Shown in pieces: positions 15,434 to 25,673 of a stretch of DNA of 64,000 bases. The translations under genes were made by a program, and so were the position numbers. The stretch comes from Thalassobaculum litoreum DSM 18839 (lineage in GTDB: Bacteria > Pseudomonadota > Alphaproteobacteria > Thalassobaculales > Thalassobaculaceae). Location: positions 109,017-173,016 of the forward strand of contig NZ_FNBW01000012.1 of the NCBI RefSeq assembly GCF_900102465.1. The letters run 5' to 3'. A model generated the notes under the pieces. It was not told the origin of the DNA. It was given only the letters and a program-made list of their open reading frames with translations, and made no database searches. Numbering within the stretch: position 1 is the stretch's first letter; each line of letters begins with the position of its first letter.

Positions 15434-17416
15434 ATGTCGGTTCAGTTGGCGGTTGCCGAAAATCCAATGGAAGATCTGCTCAACGCGCTGAGTCCCGCGT
15501 CGGATACACTCGACTCCGCCTTCCTCGGCGCGATGCTGCTGTCTCCCCTTCTTGGGGACGACCGGTCATTGTGCGATCTCCTTTGCGCCGACGTGACGCC
15601 GGGCGCCCTGTCGCTCCTGGCCCTGGACAAGGAGTCCCTGCTGGGCGCCAGCATGGCGCGGCGCCTGGTGGGTTGGATCGGCCGCGACCCGCTGCGTCTT
15701 GCCGATGCGGTGATGCGCGATGGCCGGCCGGTCGACTGCGCCTTCGATGCCACCGTGGCCAGAACCCGGCAGCCCATCCGCGCCCGCTTCGCGCGGCACC
15801 GGCTCGGCGTTCTGGTGACGTGGAGCGATGCGGTCTCGCAGACCGAAACCTCTTCCCGCCTGAAGGACGCGGAGCGCCGGGCGGAAGCGGCGGAGGCCCG
15901 CCTCGTCGACAGCTTCATCGTCAGCCCGGATCCGTTCGCCCTGTTCGACAGGGACGACAAGCTCATTCTCTGCAACGAGGCCTGGATCGAGGTCTTCGGG
16001 CTGCAGGAGATCGATTCCGTGATCGGCCGCGGGTTCGATGACCTGATGGACGCCGCCGGCCGGAGCGAGTCCACGCCGTTGCGCCGCGACTACGCCCGCT
16101 GGCGCCGCGAGACCCGGATCTCGGAGCAGGACGACACCTATGAGATCGAGCTCCCCGACGGGCGGAGCTTCCACATGCGCGAACGCCGCACCCGTGAAGG
16201 AGGCCAGGTCAGCATCGGCTCGGAGGTGACCGAGATCATCCGGCAGCGCGAGGTGCTCCATCGGGCCCTGGAATCGATCAACATCCGGGTCGCCATCTTC
16301 GATCCCGACGACCGGCTGGTCGTCTGGAACCAGGCTTATGCGCAGCTGATCGGCGAGGACCTGCTGCAGCAAGGCATCACCTTCGAGGCCTGCGCGCGAA
16401 GTGTTGCCACCAAGACCGACGTCGTCACGACCTTCGACGGGCGCGAGGTCGATATCGACGAGCAGCTGGAGCTGCACCGACAGAAGCGCGAGGAACTGCT
16501 GTTCGAGCGCTGGCACGACAGCGGCACCGTCACCCTGATCAGCGAGACCCGGACGCCGGACGGCTGGATCATCATCGCCGGCACCACGATCACCGAGCTG
16601 AAGGCCAAGGAGGCCGTGCTGCGCGCCCGGGTGGCCGAGCTGGACAGCGCGCGCGCCGACGCGGAGCGGCACGCCGCCGACCTGGCCGTGGTCACCGAGC
16701 AGCTCACCCTGGAGAAGGAGCGGGCCGAGGCGGCGAACCGGACCAAGTCCCGGTTCCTCGCCAACATGAGCCACGAGTTGCGGACCCCCCTGAACGCCAT
16801 CCTCGGCTTCTCGGAGATCCTCAAGCTGCAGGCATTCGGCCCCTTGGGGGCGGATCGCTACCGGGAATATGCCGAGGACATCCATTCGAGCGGCGGGCAC
16901 CTGCTCAGCCTGATCAACGACATCCTCGACATGTCCAAGGTCGAGGCCGGCAAGTACAGCCTCGTCATCGAGGAGGTGTCCGTCGGCGACGTGATCGACC
17001 GGGCGGTTCGCATGATGCGCGGCCGGGCGACCGAGGGCGATCTGCAGCTGAACGTCATCCCGGTCGACCCGGCCCTGACTCTGCGGATCGATCCCCGGGC
17101 GATCAAGCAGGTCCTGATCAACCTGCTGGCCAACGCCATCAAATTCACGCCGGCCGGCGGCCATGTGGAGCTCAGCACCGCCGAGGAGGCGGACGCGGTG
17201 GCCATCATCGTGCGGGACACCGGCATCGGGATCGATCCCAAGGAGATTCCCCGCCTCATGCGGCCGTTCGAGCAGGACCGGGCCACCGGCGGCCAGGGCA
17301 CCGGCCTCGGCCTGCCGCTGAGCAGCGCGCTGGTCGGGCTGCATGGCGGTCGGATGACGGTGGAGAGCCTGCCCGGGGCCGGCACCAGCGTGACGATCCG
17401 CCTGCCGCGCGACTGA
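15434..17416 (+). CDS. PAS-domain sensor histidine kinase, second of a tandem pair
   Basis: The 660-residue soluble kinase parallels its upstream neighbour: divergent N-terminus, coiled-coil-flanked PAS (about 160-280), PAS_7-like module (about 285-390), linker, HisKA with His447 in FLANMSHELRTPLNA, and HATPase_c with VLINLLANAI, DTGIGIDPKE and GTGLGLPLSSAL. The ATG at 15434 is preferred because AGGTGGA lies 6 bases upstream; the frame is open from a GTG at 15386 that overlaps the previous stop. The N-terminal sensory parts differ much more than the catalytic parts, suggesting duplication followed by divergence in signal input. No cognate regulator lies next to it. Confidence 0.88.
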   Translation: MSVQLAVAENPMEDLLNALSPASDTLDSAFLGAMLLSPLLGDDRSLCDLLCADVTPGALSLLALDKESLLGASMARRLVGWIGRDPLRLADAVMRDGRPVDCAFDATVARTRQPIRARFARHRLGVLVTWSDAVSQTETSSRLKDAERRAEAAEARLVDSFIVSPDPFALFDRDDKLILCNEAWIEVFGLQEIDSVIGRGFDDLMDAAGRSESTPLRRDYARWRRETRISEQDDTYEIELPDGRSFHMRERRTREGGQVSIGSEVTEIIRQREVLHRALESINIRVAIFDPDDRLVVWNQAYAQLIGEDLLQQGITFEACARSVATKTDVVTTFDGREVDIDEQLELHRQKREELLFERWHDSGTVTLISETRTPDGWIIIAGTTITELKAKEAVLRARVAELDSARADAERHAADLAVVTEQLTLEKERAEAANRTKSRFLANMSHELRTPLNAILGFSEILKLQAFGPLGADRYREYAEDIHSSGGHLLSLINDILDMSKVEAGKYSLVIEEVSVGDVIDRAVRMMRGRATEGDLQLNVIPVDPALTLRIDPRAIKQVLINLLANAIKFTPAGGHVELSTAEEADAVAIIVRDTGIGIDPKEIPRLMRPFEQDRATGGQGTGLGLPLSSALVGLHGGRMTVESLPGAGTSVTIRLPRD

Positions 17417-17551
17417 CTGCGCGACCGACCGCACGACGTCAGGTCCCGCCGCCCTCTTGCCGAGTCCCGGCCGCCCCCTTACAACGCCGCGCAGGAATGT
17501 CGTGCGTCGCCTTGGTGGCGCCGCGCGCCGAAAGGGAGCCTTGATCAAGCG

Positions 17552-18772
<1,221 letters not shown>

Positions 18773-18793
18773 GAAGGTAGGGCTGAGGCCGTC

Positions 18794-19555
18794 ATGGCCG
18801 ACAGGGTCGCGCTCGTCACCGCCGGTGCCCAGGGCATCGGCCGGGCGATCGTGCTGGCCCTGTCCGCCGCCGGCTGGCGGGTCGCGGCGATCGACATCGA
18901 CGCCGAGGCCCTGGCCGAACTGCCTGACGACGTCCTGACCGTCGCCGGCGATGTCGGCGACGAGGCGATGGTGGCCGTCGCCGTCGCCCGTACGGTCGAC
19001 CGCTTCGGCCGTCTCGACGCCATCGTCAATAATGCCGGCATCAACGCCAACGGCCCGGTCGAGAGCCTCGACCTGGATGCCGTGCGCAGGGTGCTGGACG
19101 TGAGCCTGGTCAGCATTCTGGCCACTGCCAAGCATGGTGCCACCCATCTCCGGGCATCCGGAGGCGGAGCCATCGTCAACATCGCCTCCTCCCGCGCCCT
19201 GATGAGCGAGCCGGACACCGAAGCCTATTCCGCTGCCAAGGGCGGGGTCGTGGCGGTCACCCACGCGCTGGCGATGTCGCTCGGCACGCGGGAGGACCGC
19301 GACGGCCCAGCGATCCGGGTCAACGCGATCTCCCCCGGCTGGATCGAGACCCGGCCGTGGCAGAAGGCCTCGCAGCGCAGTGCGGCCGAGCACAGTGCCG
19401 AGGACCGCGAGCAGCATCCGGTCGGCCGGGTCGGACGGCCGGAGGACATCGCCGACGCGGTGCTCTACCTGCTCGACGACAAAGCGGGCTTCATCACCGG
19501 CCAGAATCTGGTGATCGACGGCGGCATGACGAAGAAGATGATCTACGCGGAGTAG
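18794..19555 (+). CDS. Short-chain dehydrogenase/reductase
   Basis: The 253-residue classical SDR has nucleotide-binding TAGAQGIGRAI (residues 9-19) with Asp at the end of beta2 (AAIDIDAEAL), which favours NAD. It also has NNAGIN, catalytic Ser in NIASSRALM, Tyr/Lys in YSAAKGG, and the C-terminal FITGQNLVIDGGMTKKM typical of tetrameric SDRs. The substrate is unknown. It lies 22 bases after argG but has no evident functional link to arginine synthesis. A palindromic repeat follows. Confidence 0.88.
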   Translation: MADRVALVTAGAQGIGRAIVLALSAAGWRVAAIDIDAEALAELPDDVLTVAGDVGDEAMVAVAVARTVDRFGRLDAIVNNAGINANGPVESLDLDAVRRVLDVSLVSILATAKHGATHLRASGGGAIVNIASSRALMSEPDTEAYSAAKGGVVAVTHALAMSLGTREDRDGPAIRVNAISPGWIETRPWQKASQRSAAEHSAEDREQHPVGRVGRPEDIADAVLYLLDDKAGFITGQNLVIDGGMTKKMIYAE

Positions 19556-19575
19556 GGCGGCCCTCTCGGCCATTT

Positions 19576-19693
19576 CCCAATCCCGTCATCCCGGCGGACT
19601 CCGGACCTGATCCGGAGACCGGCCGGGACCCCGGGGGTCGTGCGGCTGGGTCCCGACCCGTTCCCGGGATCGTCCGGGATGACGGTGGTTGGG
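19576..19693. repeat. GTCATCCCGG-type palindromic intergenic repeat
   Basis: The ends are inverted: CCCAATCCCGTCATCCCGG on the left and CCGGGATGACGGTGGTTGGG on the right. An internal hairpin is CTCCGGA-cctga-TCCGGAG, and GGGTCCCGACCCGTTCCCGGGA follows. It separates convergent SDR and ene-reductase genes. Such repeats are common between alphaproteobacterial genes and may act as two-way terminators. Confidence 0.65.
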
Positions 19694-19712
19694 TGAAAGG
19701 CTGCGCCGCCCC

Positions 19713-20882
19713 CTACCGCTTCCCGCCGCTGGCCGCGATCTCGCTGCGGCGGACCATGGCCCAGCCGTATTGCGTCTCCCACAGCGCGCAGTCCGGATCC
19801 GCGCCGAGCGCTTCGGCGGCGTGGACCGCCCAGAACGGGTTGTACATCAGCTCGCGGCCGATCCCGATCAGGTCGGCGCGGCCCTGCTGCAGGATCTCCT
19901 CGGCCTGATGCGGATCGGTGATCACGCCCACGGCCATGGTCTTCACCCCGGCCTCGGCCCGCAGGCGTTCGGCGAAGGGCACCTGGAAGCCCGGCCCGCG
20001 CGGTGCCCGATCCAGCGGCTTGCCGGCATAGTCGGCGCGGTAGGCCGGCGGTCCGGCAATGCCGCCCGACGAGCAGTCGACCACATCCACGCCCCGCGCA
20101 CCGAGCTCCGTCGCCAGCGCCACGGAATCCTCGATCGACCAACCTTCCTGCGGACCGTCGATTGCCGAGATGCGGCAGAACAGCGGGAGCTCGTCCGGCC
20201 ACACCGCGCGCACGGCTTCTGCCACCTCCAGCAGGAAGCGCATCCGCCCGGCCCGGTCGCCGCCATAGGAATCGTTGCGTTGATTGGTCAGCGGCGACAG
20301 AAAACTGTGCAGCAGATACCCGTGGGCGGCGTGGATTTCCGCCACCTTGAAGCCGGCCGCCAGCGACCGCCGGGCCGACGCGGCGAAGGCGTCGACCAGG
20401 TCGCCGATCTCCGAGGTGGAGAGCGGATGCGGCGTCGGCCAGTCCTCGCCCACCGGCAGGGCGGAGGGTCCGACGGTCTGCCACGGCTCGGCATCGCTCG
20501 GCGACTTGGGGCCGAGCGGCTTGCCGCCGGTCCAGGGCTCCGCCACCGAGGCCTTGCGGCCGGCATGGGCGAGCTGCACCGCCGGGATCATGCCGGTGCC
20601 GGAGATGAAAGTCGCGATCGGTGCATAGGCCTCGGCCTGGGCGTCGGTCCACAGCCCGCAGCAGCCATGGGTGATCCGCCCCTCGGGCCGCACGGCCGTC
20701 GCCTCGGTGAAGACCAGGCCGGTGCCGCCGCGCGCGAACGCGCTCAGATGCGAGAAGTGCCAGTCGTTCGCCAGCCCGTCCCGCGCCGAATACATGCACA
20801 GCGGCGACAGCACCACCCGGTTGGGCAGGGTGATGCCGCGGATCGTCAGCGGCTGGAACAGGAGCGGGGTCTCGGTCGCCAT
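19713..20882 (-). CDS. Old yellow enzyme family NADH:flavin oxidoreductase (YqjM/XenA-like)
   Basis: The 389-residue TIM-barrel flavoenzyme has FQPLTIRGITLPNRVVLSPL at the N-terminus, redox-tuning Cys29 in SPLCMYSA, HAGRKA, and EIHAAHGYLLHSFLSPLTNQ with the active-site His pair, then YGGDRAGRMRF. The thermophilic-like (YqjM) subclass is indicated by Cys29 and HAGRK. It reduces activated C=C bonds of enones or xenobiotics using FMN and NAD(P)H. GGGAG lies 5-9 bases before the ATG. A dipeptidase gene precedes it by 37 bases on the same strand. Confidence 0.92.
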   Translation of the reverse strand: MATETPLLFQPLTIRGITLPNRVVLSPLCMYSARDGLANDWHFSHLSAFARGGTGLVFTEATAVRPEGRITHGCCGLWTDAQAEAYAPIATFISGTGMIPAVQLAHAGRKASVAEPWTGGKPLGPKSPSDAEPWQTVGPSALPVGEDWPTPHPLSTSEIGDLVDAFAASARRSLAAGFKVAEIHAAHGYLLHSFLSPLTNQRNDSYGGDRAGRMRFLLEVAEAVRAVWPDELPLFCRISAIDGPQEGWSIEDSVALATELGARGVDVVDCSSGGIAGPPAYRADYAGKPLDRAPRGPGFQVPFAERLRAEAGVKTMAVGVITDPHQAEEILQQGRADLIGIGRELMYNPFWAVHAAEALGADPDCALWETQYGWAMVRRSEIAASGGKR

Positions 20883-20919
20883 GGGGTCTCCCTTTCGGTC
20901 GGTACGGTGGCGCCCGGTC

Positions 20920-21993
20920 TCAGCCGCCCCAGGTCTTCTCCAGCACCCGGACCCAGTTGCCCCAGCACAGCTTCTCCATCAGCGCGTCGTCCACGCCGTG
21001 ATCGCGCATCGCCTGGCGCATGACCGGCAGGCCGGCAACGTCGCCGATATCGCCCGGGATCGTCGCCCCGTCGAAATCCGATCCGAAGCCGACCCGGTCC
21101 TCGCCCACATGCTCGATCAGGTGGTCGAAATGGCGCATCATCACGTCGAGCCCGGTCTGGGCGTTCATCTGGCCGTCCTCGCGCAGGAAGCAGGTGGCGA
21201 AGTTGACGCCGACCATGCCGTCGCTCTCGCGGATCGCGGCGAGCTGCCTGTCGGTCAGGTTGCGGGTGCTGGCACTGAGCGCGTGGGCGTTGGAATGGGT
21301 GGCCACCAGCGGCGCGTCGCTGAGCTTGGCCACGTCCCAGAACCCGGCCTCGTTCAGGTGCGACAGGTCGACCATCACCCCCATCTCGTTGCAGCGCCGG
21401 ATCAGCTCCTTGCCGAGATCGGTGAGGCCCGGGCCGGTATCGGGATTGCCGGGGAAGCGGAACGGCACCCCGTGGGCGAAGGCGGTCGGCCGGCTCCATA
21501 CCGGGCCGATCGAGCGCAGGCCCGCCTGGTACAGCAGTTCCAGCGAGCGGAACTCCGGATCGATGGTCTCCGCCCCTTCGATATGGAGGATGGCGGCGAC
21601 CGACCCGCGCTCCAGCGCGCCCCGGATGTCGGCGGCGGTGCGGCAGACGGTGAAGGCGCCCTCGCTCTCCTTCTCGATCTGGAACAGCAGTCCCATCATC
21701 TCCAGGGCGATCGGCTGGGCGTAGCCGATATCGAGCTCGGCCGGCAGCGGCAGGTCGTAGCTGTCGCCCTGCATGGAGTCGGTGAAGTTGTCGGCGGTCG
21801 GGTCCTTCGGCGAGGGCACGAACACGGCGAAGAAGCCGCCGCCGAACCCGCCCTTCTGCATGCGCGGCAGATCGAGATGGCCCCGGCTATCCCCCTGGAC
21901 GAACTGGGTCGCCGCGTCGGCCGCGTCCTTGCGGTGCAGGCGGAGCAGGACGTCGTTATGGCCGTCGAAGATCGGAGGGGTGGTGGAGGGCAT
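20920..21993 (-). CDS. Membrane dipeptidase (M19 family)
   Basis: The 357-residue metallopeptidase has the zinc-binding DGHND (residues 10-14), bridging Glu in LHIEGAE, DLSHLNEAGFWD, His in ATHSNAHAL, and GFGSDFDGATIPGDIGDVAG with the catalytic Asp. M19 enzymes hydrolyse dipeptides, including D-amino-acid-containing ones. No signal peptide is seen, so it is probably cytoplasmic. It lies upstream of the ene-reductase on the minus strand. The Shine-Dalgarno sequence before the ATG is weak. Confidence 0.92.
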   Translation of the reverse strand: MPSTTPPIFDGHNDVLLRLHRKDAADAATQFVQGDSRGHLDLPRMQKGGFGGGFFAVFVPSPKDPTADNFTDSMQGDSYDLPLPAELDIGYAQPIALEMMGLLFQIEKESEGAFTVCRTAADIRGALERGSVAAILHIEGAETIDPEFRSLELLYQAGLRSIGPVWSRPTAFAHGVPFRFPGNPDTGPGLTDLGKELIRRCNEMGVMVDLSHLNEAGFWDVAKLSDAPLVATHSNAHALSASTRNLTDRQLAAIRESDGMVGVNFATCFLREDGQMNAQTGLDVMMRHFDHLIEHVGEDRVGFGSDFDGATIPGDIGDVAGLPVMRQAMRDHGVDDALMEKLCWGNWVRVLEKTWGG

Positions 21994-22070
21994 GACGTGC
22001 CGCCTGTACCGGTGAGAAAGGTCCCGAGACTAGCAGCAGGACAGCGCGTCTGACGAGGCGGCTTCTGGCC

Positions 22071-22766
22071 TTATCCCGGATGCGGCCAGACCCCGGCGTA
22101 ATAGGGGTGCGCGCCGTAGAGCAGGACCCAGACCAGCACGCCCAGGCCCAGCCGCCACCAGCCGATGCCGGCCAGGTCGAGGCTGGTGCGGCCCTGGATC
22201 ACCGCCAGGAACGGGATGACCGAGGTGGTCATCGCCACCGGACCCCAGGCGCTGTCCACCTTGCGCCGGAGCTTGGCGTCGAGCGCCGGCATGCCGGCGA
22301 AGGACAGCACCGCCACGGCGCCGAACAGCAGGATCGAAGCGAGATCCCCGTTGGTCGCCAGATGCCCGAGCGACCACAGGCCCGTGCCCCACAGGAACGG
22401 ATGCCGGGTGATGGTGAGAATGCCCTTGAGGGTCGTCGGCTCGGCCATCATCGCCTCGCCGCCGACCGAGGTCGGGCTGCGGGTGGTGATGCCGGCGACC
22501 AGCAGGATGCAGGCGAGTGGCACCAGGATGTTGGGGATCCACTTGGTCGCCGCAGATGGCAGCCAGACCTCAACATACGGGGCGTCGCGGAACGCCAGGA
22601 TCAGCCAGACCAGGGCGCCCAGCATGACCAGCGAATACAGGCCGCGGAACTTCTCCTCGCCGATCGCCTCGACCGCCCGGTCCCGGATCGGTGCCGAGGA
22701 CAGGGCGAAATGCCCTCCGGCGAACGCCAGCGCGCCGATGATGACCGCGTCGATCGTGCCCAGCAT
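22071..22766 (-). CDS. NnrU family membrane protein
   Basis: The 231-residue protein has five or six hydrophobic segments and the NnrU signatures GGHFALSSAPIRD, GEEKFRGLYSLVMLGALVWL and LKGILTITRHPFLWGTGLWS. NnrU proteins were first seen with nitric-oxide and nitrite reductase genes, but many alphaproteobacteria carry isolated copies, as here. It resembles isoprenylcysteine methyltransferase-like membrane folds. It is divergent from the DUF3253 gene 39 bases away. Confidence 0.88.
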   Translation of the reverse strand: MLGTIDAVIIGALAFAGGHFALSSAPIRDRAVEAIGEEKFRGLYSLVMLGALVWLILAFRDAPYVEVWLPSAATKWIPNILVPLACILLVAGITTRSPTSVGGEAMMAEPTTLKGILTITRHPFLWGTGLWSLGHLATNGDLASILLFGAVAVLSFAGMPALDAKLRRKVDSAWGPVAMTTSVIPFLAVIQGRTSLDLAGIGWWRLGLGVLVWVLLYGAHPYYAGVWPHPG

Positions 22767-22805
22767 TCTTCTGGTCCTTCCCGCCTGTCGGACTATGCTG
22801 GCTAT

Positions 22806-23093
22806 ATGGCAAGTGAACCGACCGAAGCAACTGTCGAGCGCCTGGAGGCGCTGATCCTGGAACGGTGCGCCGCGAGCGGACCGGGCAAATCCATCAGCCC
22901 GGACGAGGTGGCGCGCGCCGCCGGCGGCGATCCGAACGAGACTCCGACCTGGCGGCCGCTCCTGCGCTCCGTGCGGGCTGCGGCGGCGTCCCTGCAGGAC
23001 CGCGGCGCGATTCAGGTGCTGCGCAAGGGCAAGCCCGTGGACATCCGATCCGCCAAGGGCGTCATCCGCCTGACCCTGCCGGATCCGGCCTGA
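22806..23093 (+). CDS. DUF3253 domain-containing protein
   Basis: The 95-residue protein matches DUF3253: LEALILERCAASGPGKSISP, DEVARAAGG, TWRPLLRSVRAAAASLQDRG, and IQVLRKGKPVDIRSAKGVIR. The layout is that of a small winged helix, with the C-terminal wing KGKPVDIRSAKG. DNA binding is possible but unproven. The start at 22806 gives the family N-terminus. It is divergent from nnrU with a short shared promoter region. Confidence 0.85.
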   Translation: MASEPTEATVERLEALILERCAASGPGKSISPDEVARAAGGDPNETPTWRPLLRSVRAAAASLQDRGAIQVLRKGKPVDIRSAKGVIRLTLPDPA

Positions 23094-23253
23094 CCGGACT
23101 CTGCCTGACGCGGTCCAGCACGGGTGGCCGGACCGCGATCGTCCGCCCATGCTCGACGAACGCCCATGGATTACGAGCGCCACACCGGCGGTCCGACGCG
23201 ACGGCCTTGATCTGGCGCAAGGCGCGGGCGCGGAAACCGCGTACGCTGCCGCC

Positions 23254-24480
23254 ATGATCGCCGAGCCCGAACTCGCCCGCCGCCTGGGACCCGGACTGCT
23301 GACGCTTTACGGTGTCGGCACGACCATCGGTGCGGGCATCTATGTGCTGATCGGCGAGGTCGCGGCCCGGGCGGGGGCCTGGACCCCGTACAGCTTCCTG
23401 CTCGCGGCGCTGCTGGCGGGCGTGACCGCCCTGTCCTTCACCGAGCTGTCGGCCCGCATGCCGAAAAGCGCCGGCGAGGCGCTTTATGTGCGCGAAGCCT
23501 TCGCTTCGGAGCGGCTCTCCCTGCTGGTCGGCCTGATGGTCGCCGCCGCCGGGATGATCTCCGCTGCCAGCGTGGTGGTCGGCGGCGTCGGCTATCTGCG
23601 TACCCTGATCGCGGTGCCGGAAGCGGTGGCGATCGTCGTTCTCTGCGCGACCCTCGGCGGGCTCGCGGTCTGGGGTATCGCGGAATCGACACTGGCCGCC
23701 GCCGTTCTCACCCTGGTGGAGATCGGCGGCCTGGTGCTGGTGGTCGCCACCGGCGTGGCGGTCGGTGGGGCAGGGGGACTGCCGGTTGCCGAGATTCTGG
23801 CGCCGACGGCGCCGTTCCCGCTGGTCGGCGTCTTCGCCGGGGCGGTTCTCGCCTTCTATGCCTTCATCGGCTTCGAGGACATCGTCAACGTCGCCGAGGA
23901 GGTGAAGGCGCCGGCGCGCACCATGCCGATCGCCATCGTCGCCACCCTGGTCATCGCCGGCGGTCTGTATCTGGCGGTTTCGGTGACGGCGTTGGCGGTG
24001 CTGCCCCTGGTGGACCTGGCCGGATCCGAGGCGCCGCTGGCGCTGGTCTATGCCGCCGGAGGCGGGGACGCCCGGATCCTCGGCGCGATCGCCGTGCTGG
24101 CGACGGTGAACGGGGTGCTGGTGCAGATGGTCATGGCGTCGCGGGTCCTGTTCGGCCTGTCGCGCCAGGGTTCGCTGCCGGTCTTCCTGGGACGGGTGAA
24201 TCCGATCACCCACACGCCGGTGATCGCCACGGTGCTGGTGGTCGGCGTGATCGTGACGCTTGCCCTGATCTTTCCCATCGCCACCCTGGCCGGCACGACC
24301 TCGCTGGTGACGCTGGCGGTCTTCGCGCTCTGCAACCTGGCGCTCTGGCGGCTGAAGCGGCGCGGCCCGACCCCGCCGGAGGCACCGGACCTGCCGATCT
24401 GGCTGCCCCTGGCCGGGGCGGTGGTCAGCCTCGCGGTGCTCGCCGTGGAGATCGGCCGCCGGATCTCCGTCCTGCTTTAG
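23254..24480 (+). CDS. APC-superfamily amino acid permease
   Basis: The 408-residue membrane protein has 11-12 predicted spans. The first carries LYGVGTTIGAGIYVLIGEVA, the APC glycine-rich substrate motif; FTELSARMPKSAGEALYVRE follows in the loop after span 2, and GFEDIVNVAEEVKAPARTMP is the conserved span 6/7 loop. It probably imports an amino acid or amine by cation coupling; the substrate is undetermined. The ATG at 23254 is preferred over an upstream ATG at 23149, because the extra 35 residues are unlike the family. A perfect inverted repeat starts at its stop codon. Confidence 0.88.
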   Translation: MIAEPELARRLGPGLLTLYGVGTTIGAGIYVLIGEVAARAGAWTPYSFLLAALLAGVTALSFTELSARMPKSAGEALYVREAFASERLSLLVGLMVAAAGMISAASVVVGGVGYLRTLIAVPEAVAIVVLCATLGGLAVWGIAESTLAAAVLTLVEIGGLVLVVATGVAVGGAGGLPVAEILAPTAPFPLVGVFAGAVLAFYAFIGFEDIVNVAEEVKAPARTMPIAIVATLVIAGGLYLAVSVTALAVLPLVDLAGSEAPLALVYAAGGGDARILGAIAVLATVNGVLVQMVMASRVLFGLSRQGSLPVFLGRVNPITHTPVIATVLVVGVIVTLALIFPIATLAGTTSLVTLAVFALCNLALWRLKRRGPTPPEAPDLPIWLPLAGAVVSLAVLAVEIGRRISVLL

Positions 24481-24509
24481 GAACGCTTCGGGCATTCGTG
24501 AAGCGTTCC
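24480..24509. promoter_or_regulatory. Perfect inverted repeat between permease and ArsR gene
   Basis: Ten-base arms GGAACGCTTC and GAAGCGTTCC flank a 10-base centre, beginning on the last base of the permease stop codon and ending 37 bases before the ArsR-family start. There is no T-run, which makes a terminator less likely. An autoregulatory operator for the ArsR protein is a reasonable alternative. Confidence 0.5.
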
Positions 24510-24546
24510 GGATTGCCCTACCGGCCCGGCGCGTCATGATCGGGCC

Positions 24547-25239
24547 ATGACCCTGTCCGCGAAATTCGAGCTGATCGGCGCCGCGCTGGCCAATGAGGGC
24601 CGGGCCCGGATGCTCTGCGTGCTGATGGACGGCCGCGCCTTCACCAACAAGGAACTGGCCCTGGCCGCCGGGATGGCGGAGCCGACGGCGACCGCCCATC
24701 TGCGCCGCCTGGCCGATGCCGGGTTGACCGTGTCGATGCGCTCGGGCCGCTCGATCTATCACCGTCTCGCGTCGGCCGAGGCGGCCGACCTGCTGGAGCG
24801 TCTCGGCGGGCTGACCCCGCAACCCTATCTACACCGCGCCCGGCGCAGCCCGGGCAATGCCGACCTGCTCGGCGCGCGAAGCTGCTACAGCCATATTGCC
24901 GGGCGTCTTGGTGTGCTGCTGCTGGACGCCCTGATTGTCCAGGGGGTGATCGCCCTGGATGGTGACAGCGTCGCCCTCGCGCGACCGGCGTTCTTCGAGG
25001 AGCTCGGCCTTCGGCCACTAAAGGGCTGGGACGCCGCCCGCCTGTGCCTGGACTGGACCGAGCGCCGGCCGCATCTGTCCGGCTCGCTCGGGGCCGACCT
25101 GATGGCGCACGCGCTCGAGCGGGACTGGCTCCGCCGCGGCGCGCCGCGCGTGCTGACCGTAACCGACGCAGGCCACGCCGCCTTCACCCGCCATTTCGGC
25201 ATCGCGCCGCAGGAGATCGATCATGTTCCTAGTCCGTGA
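24547..25239 (+). CDS. ArsR-family transcriptional regulator with C-terminal extension
   Basis: The 230-residue protein has an N-terminal winged helix (about 1-90) with recognition region NKELALAAGMAEPTATAHLR and wing SMRSGRSIYHRLAS. A longer C-terminal domain contains GARSCYSHIAGRLGVLLLDA and CLDWTERRPHLSGSLGADLM, a known ArsR subclass. The cysteines (C115 region and CLDW) could be redox or metal ligands, but no classical metal box CxC is seen. Its stop overlaps the start of the next gene by 17 bases. The inverted repeat upstream is a candidate operator. Confidence 0.85.
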   Translation: MTLSAKFELIGAALANEGRARMLCVLMDGRAFTNKELALAAGMAEPTATAHLRRLADAGLTVSMRSGRSIYHRLASAEAADLLERLGGLTPQPYLHRARRSPGNADLLGARSCYSHIAGRLGVLLLDALIVQGVIALDGDSVALARPAFFEELGLRPLKGWDAARLCLDWTERRPHLSGSLGADLMAHALERDWLRRGAPRVLTVTDAGHAAFTRHFGIAPQEIDHVPSP

Positions 25240-25660
25240 GACCCCGCGCTTCACGACGGAAGCCGGCCACACGCTGACCGTGGAGGTTCCCGAAGAGCGG
25301 GCCGACGCGGTGGTGGCGGCGATCCTGGAGGTGGTGCCGCTCAATTGGGGCGACTACGAGCGGGTCGCCTTTCGCAGCGCATCCGGTAGCCAGCAGTTCC
25401 GCTCCCTGGGGAGCGGCCGCAACGCCGCGACGGCCGACACCACGCGGGTCCCGTGCCAGCGGATCACCTGCTTCCTGCCCAATTCGACCGACCTGACCGC
25501 GGTGCTTGAGGCGGTCTACAGCGTCCACCCCTACGAGGAGCCGGTGGTGCTGGTCGCCCCGGCCCTGCGCAGCCTGCATGTGCGCGGTCAGGACGAGGAC
25601 AATCCGAACCGGTTCTGGAACCGCCCCGTCGCGGACTGGGTGCCGGAGGCGCATCGCTGA
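25223..25660 (+). CDS. Nif3/YqfO C-terminal domain-like protein (CutA-like fold)
   Basis: The 145-residue protein ends with ITCFLPNSTDLTAVLEAVYS and HPYEEPVVLVAP, the hallmark of the CutA-like insert domain of Nif3/YqfO proteins, here as a stand-alone protein. An N-terminal region with VEVPEERADAVVAAILEVVP forms a related half. No catalytic residues are evident; the family tends to trimerise and bind metals or small ligands. It overlaps the arsR-like gene by 17 bases, so the two are co-expressed, and it may be the regulator's functional partner or target. Confidence 0.75.
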   Translation: MFLVRETPRFTTEAGHTLTVEVPEERADAVVAAILEVVPLNWGDYERVAFRSASGSQQFRSLGSGRNAATADTTRVPCQRITCFLPNSTDLTAVLEAVYSVHPYEEPVVLVAPALRSLHVRGQDEDNPNRFWNRPVADWVPEAHR

Positions 25661-25673
25661 GCGCGCGTTCCGG

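Noticed and set aside
22071..22766. A nitric-oxide reduction locus suggested by NnrU
   Set aside because: No nor, nir or nnr genes are adjacent; isolated nnrU copies are common.
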